From: Lactifluus volemus
Taxonomy: Eukaryota; Basidiomycota; Agaricomycetes; Russulales; Russulaceae
DNA: 64,000 nucleotides
NCBI GenBank assembly: GCA_022376515.1
Contig: WTXI01000007.1
Coordinates: 186,001-250,000, forward strand
Reading direction: 5' to 3'
This document shows, in pieces, positions 58,495 through 64,000 of the stretch. The position numbers and the translations under genes are program-made. Under the pieces are notes generated by a model. That model ran no database searches and was not told where the DNA came from. It saw only the letters and a list, made by a program, of their open reading frames with translations. Position 1 is the first letter of the stretch; every line of letters begins with the position of its first letter.

Positions 58495-60157
58495 CATCAG
58501 GAAAACATCAAATTTGCTTAATGTGCTTAAAGTGTGATTAGCGTGCTTAATTTCGTCATTAAGCAGGTTAAGCAAGCATTAAGAAGAATTAAGCACAAGT
58601 TAAGCAACCCTTGATTAAGCACCGTAAGCGCACCCCGTTGCTGAATTAAGCACATCTGCTGAATTAAGCGCATTCTGCTTAATTAAGCTAATTAAGCAGG
58701 ATCTAAGTAACATTAAGCATCTTTCACATTCTTAACTAATTTCAAATTTTCATCACAATTTCAAATTTCAGTCACAAAATATTAGCATCAAATATATATA
58801 TATATTAGAGATAAACTACAACATGAATATCTAAAACTAAGGGTAATCTACAGGCCTTGGTGCAACAGCCCTGGCAGGGGTGGGACTGCAGGGCCACAAG
58901 GAGGCAGTGGCAGAGGCACGGGGGGCACAGGAGGTGCGGGAGGCGCAGGGGCGCGGGAGGAGGGGAGGGACAAGGGTGGAGGCACGGGGTGCATGAAGCC
59001 CAGGAAAGGGCGCAGGAGGTACGAGAGAAGGGGGGGAGGCGCGGGAGGAGGCGCGGGAGGCGCAGGAGAAGCCGCGGAGCGCGGAAGGAGGCGTGGGACG
59101 CATGCGGAGGCACGGGGCGCGGGAAGCGCAGGAGGTCCGGCGACGGCGACGGAGACGGAGACGGAGCGCAGGAGGCGCAGGAGGGGTGGTGCAGGCAGGG
59201 GAGGCGGCGGCACAGGAGGCGGAGGTAGAGGTGGAGGCGAAAAAAAAAAAAGCGGTCAGGAAGCGTTGAGGCGAGGCAGGCAGCGTACAACGTACCGGGT
59301 AGGTGGTGCAGAAGGCGCAGCGCAGGTAGCGTGCACCGTGGACCCCTCGCGGCCCAGAGGAGTTGAGCGAGCTGCTGTGAATGCGGCGAAAAAGAGAATT
59401 GCAGCAACTCGGAGGACAAAGGCGTTGGAGGGGAACATTTGAGCGATGCGGAGGAGGTCAAAGACGTGGAGGTGGCGCAGGCGCAGGAGGCAGAGGAGGA
59501 CGCGGTGGAGGCAGAGGCAGAGGCAGAGGGAAGCAGAGGAAGCAGCATTGAGACGCGTTTGCGCGGGGGGAAAAAAATGGGGGAATGCGGTGGCAAGGAG
59601 AACGCGGGGACGCTGAGGCTTGTGGCAGCGCAAGGCGGCGAGCGGTGGCGACAGAGACTACGGAGACGGCAAGAGAAGGAGACAGGGCAAGAGGTGCCGC
59701 GGCGCCAGAGGGGAGGGAGGGACAGAAGACTTGGCACGAAAACGCACGAAAATCAACATCGTGCAAATAAGAACAAACAAAAAACGCACGTGGTCGGTGC
59801 ATGGGAACGACTTAGTGAAATTTTCATGACTTTGCATATTTTTCAAACTTTAATTAAATTACATAAATTACTTCCATTTGCTTAGCATGATTAAAAGCCT
59901 CTTAAAATTCTCTTAAAATTCTCTTAGTATGCTTAAACTACTTGTTTACTTAGTGTGATTAAAGTTTGCTTAATTTTCATTATAGGTCATAATAAAATTT
60001 GCTTAGTTGTGCTGAGTATGGATTAATGTGATTAATGTGCTTAACGTGCTTAAACCAAAAAACAGAAACTTTTTATTAAGCAGAAGACCGTAATTAAGAC
60101 CATTAAGCAAAGTAAGCACCATTAATTAGCGTAAGCAAATATGATGTTTTCCTGATG
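58495..60157. mobile_element. Non-autonomous DNA transposon with CATCAG termini and GC-rich core
   Basis: The left end CATCAGGAAAACATCAAATT (58495) is matched inverted at the right end (60132-60157, ending GATGTTTTCCTGATG), with TATAG on both sides. About 300 bases inside each end are AT-rich and packed with TTAAGCA/GCTTAAT motifs. The middle (about 58840-59760) is a GC-rich, purine-biased block of GGAGGCGCAGGAGG-type sequence. A 310-codon minus-strand frame and several overlapping + strand frames in the core are low-complexity by-products of that bias; no transposase is encoded. The termini resemble the end of the Plavaka-like element at 62863, which may supply the transposase. Confidence 0.75.
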
Positions 60158-60162
60158 TATAG
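60158..60162. repeat. Target-site duplication, right
   Basis: TATAG, the partner of 58490-58494. Confidence 0.6.
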
Positions 60163-60439
60163 ACGTACAACCTGCTGACATTGGTACTATATACCGTGCT
60201 TCAGGATCCGTTCCACGATGTCGCATCCGAGCCTGATGCCAGTGACAAGGCCTAGTTGGAACATCATACATGCATATCCCCCCAAGTGGTTGTTCATCTT
60301 CAGGAGTAGTAGGAGGTACGATGGCGTTAATAGACAGTCCCTATGTTGTAGTCCCAATTGTGAAGTGACCTGGTCTTATCAATCACGGTGTTATCGCTAG
60401 CGTTGTTGACAGCTTGAAGCTTGGTAACAGGTTTGCACC

Positions 60440-60944
60440 GTTGCAGCGTGGTCACATCTTGTGGCTGCCCTTCCAAGCCAAGGTGGCCGACGACGACGTC
60501 GGCATTTCCTTGAACTTTACCCTGGAATGCAGCGCATCTGGGAAGACACAGCTTGCGTTGCAGCTCTCACTTCTTGTGCAGCTCCCCGTAGCCCAAGGCG
60601 GCCTCAACGGCTCAGCATGCTATCTCACCTCTTCCGCTGGCCTACCAACGGCCCGCCTGGTCAAGCTGCTGCGCGAACACCCTCTTCTTGCAGGCTCGTA
60701 CTGCAACCTCGACAAGATCCAAACAAACGCGACGAAGACCGTAACCTCGTTTCTACGCGCTCTCTCCGAAGCGTCGATCAACACCGTGACCACCAAGGTA
60801 CGGTTCAAGCCACTCAAACTGCTCATCATCGACTCACTCAGATCTCATCCTCAAAGACACCAAAAACCTCCACAAGAATACCCTCTCTGAATGCTCACAG
60901 AACCTCTCCACAATTGTGATACTACAACTGTATGCCCTTCACAG
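60440..60944 (+). pseudogene. RAD51-family (RAD57/XRCC3-like) fragment, copy 2
   Basis: One open frame carries SASGKTQLALQLSLLVQLPV (Walker A), QGGLNGSACYLTSSAGLPTA with RLVKLLREHPLLAGSYCNLD, KIQTNATKTVTSFLRALSEA and FKPLKLLIIDSL (Walker B). The C-terminal part appears briefly as LSTIVILQLYALH in another frame and is then cut off where the palindrome at 60945 begins. Nothing of the N-terminus is recognisable. It preserves the 28-residue stretch missing from copy 1, so neither copy derives from the other in its present state. Confidence 0.75.
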
Positions 60945-61212
60945 TCTCTCAACTTGGGACTTCTATGTGTTTTCCTTCCTCTTGCCACCACTCTTCCCTT
61001 TGCTACCCTATTGCCCCTCTGTTCCCACTTCCTCACTTTATTTGAACTCACTTGCAGGGAAAGTTTCCTGCTTTCAAATATTTGAAAGTGGGAAACTTTC
61101 CCTGCAAGTGAGTTCAAATAAAGTGAGGAAGTGGGAACAGAGGGGCAATAGTAGCAAAGGGAAGAGCAGCGGCAAGAGGAAGGAAAACTTGTAGAAGTCC
61201 CAAGTTGAGAGA
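60945..61212. repeat. Near-perfect palindrome of about 268 bases with no spacer
   Basis: The axis lies in CAAATATTTG at 61079/61080. The left arm (60945-61079) and right arm (61080-61212) are reverse complements with only about ten mismatches and one 2-base gap. For example AACTTTCCCTGCAAGTGAGT occurs in the right arm and its complement in the left. The left arm begins exactly where the RAD57-like fragment is cut. Confidence 0.85.
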
Positions 61213-62149
61213 TCTAGGCAAGATAAGGAGGGGTGAAGGGGAGGATAGATGAGATCTTGAAGGAAATAGAAGGTAAAGATGCTAGAGAGACTTAGAAGAA
61301 GCTTGAGGCAGGCAGATTTTGAGAACAAGAGGTGAGTGGTGTATTTTTTGCTGGCTTGTTTGTACATTCGAGAACCATATTTAAGCCCAATTGAGCCCTG
61401 TAGTCTAATAGGGAGACACATCAAGGATGGACAAGTAAGTAATAACGCAAACTGAGCGGGGTGAAGAGAACTGTCGCGGTTCGCAGGGACCGTGGCTCAA
61501 AGTGAGCGTCGTTCTGGTTGGCTATTTGCTGTGGCGAGTCGGACAAGACTAGCAACACCAAATAGTCGATTCTAGCACACACAGGCAAGGTCCCGCAGGG
61601 AGTAGACTTGACTGTGCGAACTCTGGGTGTCTGTATCACGCGAGACGGACTAGCGGGCCGGCGCACACGATGGTCGGAGTTACCGTTCCTAAAGAGGATA
61701 GACGGTGGCAGATGGGTTAATGACGATGTGTAAGTTCAACCGCAACACGGGCGCGAGTGTTCTTAGAGGGGAAGTGATGCCTCGCCTCTATGGACACTCG
61801 TGAGAGGTTGAACTAAGGTTTGTAATGCGGACGCGGGGTGAGAAGTGAGACTACTTCTCACAACGCGTTCGTATTAGGGTTCAGGCGTCTGAGGACTTGT
61901 TTCAAGGAAATGGAACAAGTTCACAGATGTCTGATTGTGGCGCGAAGTACCTAGATCAAGGTACGAAGAGGGGATTCACAAGATGAGAGGAGAAGATGCG
62001 ATGCGAGTGTGAGCAGGAGGCAATGAACTGCGATTCTAGACGAAGCTGAAGCTGGGGCTTTAGCTCGTCTACAGGGCCCTATTTATGCGTACAGAGGGCC
62101 AGCCAACTATTCTACAAAGGTCACAGTACAGTAGCGAAGTCAAGACTAT
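61213..62149. other. Unassigned, possible minus-strand promoter region
   Basis: No gene is recognised. On the minus strand, CATAAATAG at about 62088-62096 could be a TATA element lying some 65 bases downstream of the TGASTCA array. An inverted pair GTGAGAAGTGAGACTACTTC with TCTCAC occurs near 61838-61861. Confidence 0.35.
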
Positions 62150-62161
62150 TGACTAAGGACC

Positions 62162-62286
62162 TGAGTCAGTTCTGATGACTCAAGAACTGACTCAGTTCTG
62201 ATGACTCAAGAACTGACTCAGTGCGTCTGACTCAAGATCTGAGTCAAGAACGCTGACTCAAGATTTGAGTCATGATCCCTGAGTCA
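62162..62286. promoter_or_regulatory. Phased array of ten TGASTCA (Gcn4/AP-1-type) motifs
   Basis: TGAGTCA or TGACTCA starts at 62162, 62176, 62188, 62202, 62214, 62228, 62240, 62254, 62266 and 62280. The spacing alternates 14 and 12 throughout, a 26-base period. Two exact 26-base copies are at 62169-62194 and 62195-62220. A degenerate TGACTAA at 62150 continues the phase. TGASTCA is the bZIP site bound by Gcn4-type activators. Whether it acts as an enhancer is inference. Confidence 0.7.
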
Positions 62287-62369
62287 AATACACGTCCAAA
62301 ACGGCGACGCACAGCCCCCAGAAGCAAGACAGAAGGGGCTGGCCAAGGAAAGGGATCCTAGGTCACAAT

Positions 62370-62860
62370 ACAAGTCGAAAATCAGACGGAAAACAGTAAG
62401 AAATGGGCCGGACAGCCCGCATAACCGTAACAAGAACAGTCGAAGAGGTAAGTACAAAATGTCAGAAGTGAGATGGGGATGAAAGAGAGAGGAAAAGGGG
62501 AGTCTACAGGTAGGGGAACAAAGGGGATGTAGGAGTAGGTCATGAAAGAAAAGAAGTTAAAAATACAACCTTCGAAATTGCATGCACCCTCAGAAGGCTT
62601 CATAGGATGCTCATGGTCTCATTGAGAGGCCAATAGGCCTTCAGCCTAGAACCTGGGCATGGCATGAGACACAGCACACAGCCCAAGATAAAAGGAGTGA
62701 AACTAAGCACAAAAGAGAAAAACATGACAAACTGAGCGAACAAAGGAAACGCAAGGCAAACTAGCACAGAAACGGAGACGCAGAGATGGGGGCAAGTCAA
62801 AACGAGAAGAAAACAGGGAGAAATTGTTGTGCAACATGAGGCTGCAGAGGATGGGTCTGT
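62370..62860. repeat. Dispersed repeat B, copy 2
   Basis: Partner of 57470-57915. Its similarity ends at about 62856, just before the CATCAG terminus at 62863, so the Plavaka-like element probably inserted into this repeat. Confidence 0.55.
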
Positions 62861-62862
62861 AG

Positions 62863-63028
62863 CATCAGCAAAATGTTTATATGCTAGAGTTACTTGCGAC
62901 GCTAGAGATGCCTAGCCGTCCTAGCTTACCTATTTCTAGGCATCCTAGCCAGTTCCTAGCACGAATTCGACTTTTCTAGGTACCCTAGAATTTGTACTTG
63001 ACCTAGGTATATTAAACGCGGCACAAGA
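62863..63028. mobile_element. Terminal and subterminal region of a Plavaka-like transposon
   Basis: CATCAGCAAAATG starts at 62863. From 62882 to 63010 about ten CTAG-centred motifs occur (CCTAGC, TCTAGG, CCTAGG), the kind of subterminal array bound by transposases of CACTA-related elements. The transposase gene ends immediately inside it, at 63029. Confidence 0.6.
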
Positions 63029-64000
63029 TCAGAAAACGATCTCGTGTGCGTGGTGGTCGATATATTTGTTGACGTAATATCCTCTAAATGTGTCTAGTGA
63101 TATCGATGAATTGATCTCTAATGGTAAAGGATGACTACCATAGATTGGGATAAGATGAGCAGCACGTAATATTGCATCAAGATGAATTACAGCCCGGTTC
63201 CGTCTGTTGCGGATATAATCTGGACGTATCACCCACATGCCAGTGACGTGATCCACGCCCACCCTCGTAAACCATTCAACTAACGCACATGGAAATTTAA
63301 CATCATTGTACGTGAAAGAAAAAATAATCGAATGCGTGCAACATTGAGTCCACGCATTCCCGGCTTCTTGTCATCCTCGACCACGAAGACGGTGTCATGT
63401 CTTGGTCCCTTGCCGCGCCATGAAGGTGTCGCTCGTATGCACTCGCGTCGCATGCCCCGGATGCCACTAGGATCGCTTGGGGCAAAGAAGGTTGCTGTGG
63501 CCGAGTGGAAGACGTGAACCGTAGTTGTGATCCGCAGAAAGCTTGCCAGTGCACCTCCCGGGCCAGCACCAAGCTGATCAGCAAGGAACCTTTGCGTCAG
63601 CGCAGGGAGGTCGGTTTCATCTAGCTTTGCTGCAAGTTCTTGTAGAGTCTGAGGATAGTTTTTCACTAGTTCGGTATAGTATATCAGTTCCAAACTCGTA
63701 TAAATAGCATAGATAATTACTACAGTACTCACTGCGTGAGCGTGCAAGGACAACATGCCCAAGCACGTTATCATCGGCCGGCTCTCCATCTGAGTCGTCA
63801 TCATCGCCGCCGTCATCGCCGCCGTCATCATCGCCGCCGTCATCATCGCCGCCGTCACCATCGCCACTCGTGGGTGGGCCATCATCTCGGGGGGGGAGGA
63901 ACGAGACACCAGAAGGAGGAATATGGCCCGCTGGCAACATCCCACGGGAAACGAAGTCCGAGTGCATTGCTGTGAGTTTGTCAAGGCGCTGATTTATTGA
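63029..64000 (-). mobile_element. C-terminal part of a Plavaka-like (CACTA-related) transposase, runs off the window
   Basis: Reading inward from the window end: HSDFVSRGMLPAGHIPPSGV with SFLPPRDDGPPTSG, an Asp/Gly repeat (DDDGGDDDGG), NVLGHVVLARSR, an intron (about 63732-63657), TLQELAAKLDETDLPALTQR with FLADQLGAG, RGKGPRHDTVFVVEDDKKPG, MRGLNVARIRLFF, PCALVEWFTRVG, GMWVIRPDYI, VIHLDAILRAAHLIPIYGSH and YYVNKYIDHHAHEIVF, stop at 63029. This closing region, with MRGL-VAR, PCAL-WF, IHLD-RAAHL and YYVNKY-DHHA-EI motifs, recurs in Agaricomycete elements I know as Plavaka; assignment to KDZ instead is possible. The catalytic core lies outside. One T is missing in the T run near 63322, breaking the frame. 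Confidence 0.7.
63790..63860. repeat. Trinucleotide-rich microsatellite inside the transposase ORF
   Basis: Repeats of CATCGCCGC and CGTCAT encode the Asp/Gly tract on the minus strand. All units are multiples of three, so length changes keep the frame. Confidence 0.7.

Noticed and set aside
58805..59737. 310-codon minus-strand open frame
   Set aside because: It is low-complexity Pro/Ser/Arg sequence lying in the purine-biased core of a transposon, with four overlapping long frames on both strands at the same place. No domain or splice support.
62162..62286. CRISPR-like array
   Set aside because: The genome is eukaryotic, the repeat unit is 7 bases and the spacers are 5-7 bases and related to each other. 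It fits a minisatellite or binding-site array instead.

Overview
The window is fungal nuclear DNA, most likely from an Agaricomycete near Rhizoctonia (Cantharellales/Ceratobasidiaceae). Genes carry many short (about 45-75 base) GT-AG introns, often with GTNCGT donors. Families typical of mushroom-forming fungi are present: DUF6699, DUF6593, TPR-CHAT proteins, NACHT/WD40 pieces, RTA1 proteins and a Plavaka-like DNA transposon. The organism assignment is inference from gene content; no marker gene is present.

Layout. 0-20.7 kb is largely ordinary chromosome: a CCDC124-like ribosome factor (-, cut by the window start), two DUF6699 genes (+), an aquaglyceroporin (+), a TPR-CHAT gene (-), PRPP synthetase (-), glutamate 5-kinase (-), a DOPA-dioxygenase-like gene (-), a PL14-like polysaccharide lyase (+) and the ALG2 mannosyltransferase (+). 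21.5-30.5 kb holds two more TPR-CHAT paralogues on the same strand, separated by a phosphotransferase-like kinase. 31.6-32.5 kb is a DUF6593 gene. 33-36.7 kb is a gene graveyard: a transmembrane piece of an HMT1-type ABC transporter, a NACHT-protein piece, an intron-bearing topoisomerase II piece and a WD40 piece lie side by side. 36.9-44.1 kb returns to genes: an RRM/glycine-rich RNA-binding protein (-), the ATP-binding half of an ABC transporter (-), a LINE remnant and a serine carboxypeptidase (+). 44.9-47.2 kb holds a broken RAD51/RAD57-like gene and a probable membrane protein. 48.3-55.1 kb is a diverged tandem duplication, each unit carrying one RTA1-family gene, with a decayed fourth CHAT copy between them. 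55-64 kb is repeat-rich: two dispersed repeat families, a 1.66 kb non-autonomous DNA transposon with a GC-rich core, a second RAD57-like fragment ending in a near-perfect palindrome of about 268 bases, a strictly phased array of ten TGASTCA motifs, and the 3' end of a Plavaka-like transposon.

How it fits together. PRPP synthetase, glutamate kinase, ALG2, the RNA-binding protein and the CCDC124-like protein are housekeeping functions. The accessory content is dominated by three near-full-length TPR-CHAT proteins of about 1,030 residues with the His and Cys of a caspase-like CHAT protease intact, plus a decayed fourth. Two of the three large copies are frameshifted by small unambiguous changes, leaving one intact. 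In other systems CHAT proteases act in regulated cell death and immunity; a similar role here is inference only. Several genes (CCDC124-like, both DUF6699 genes, ABC transporter, transposase) contain single-base losses mostly in short homopolymers, while other multi-exon genes are clean, so assembly error must be weighed before calling pseudogenes.
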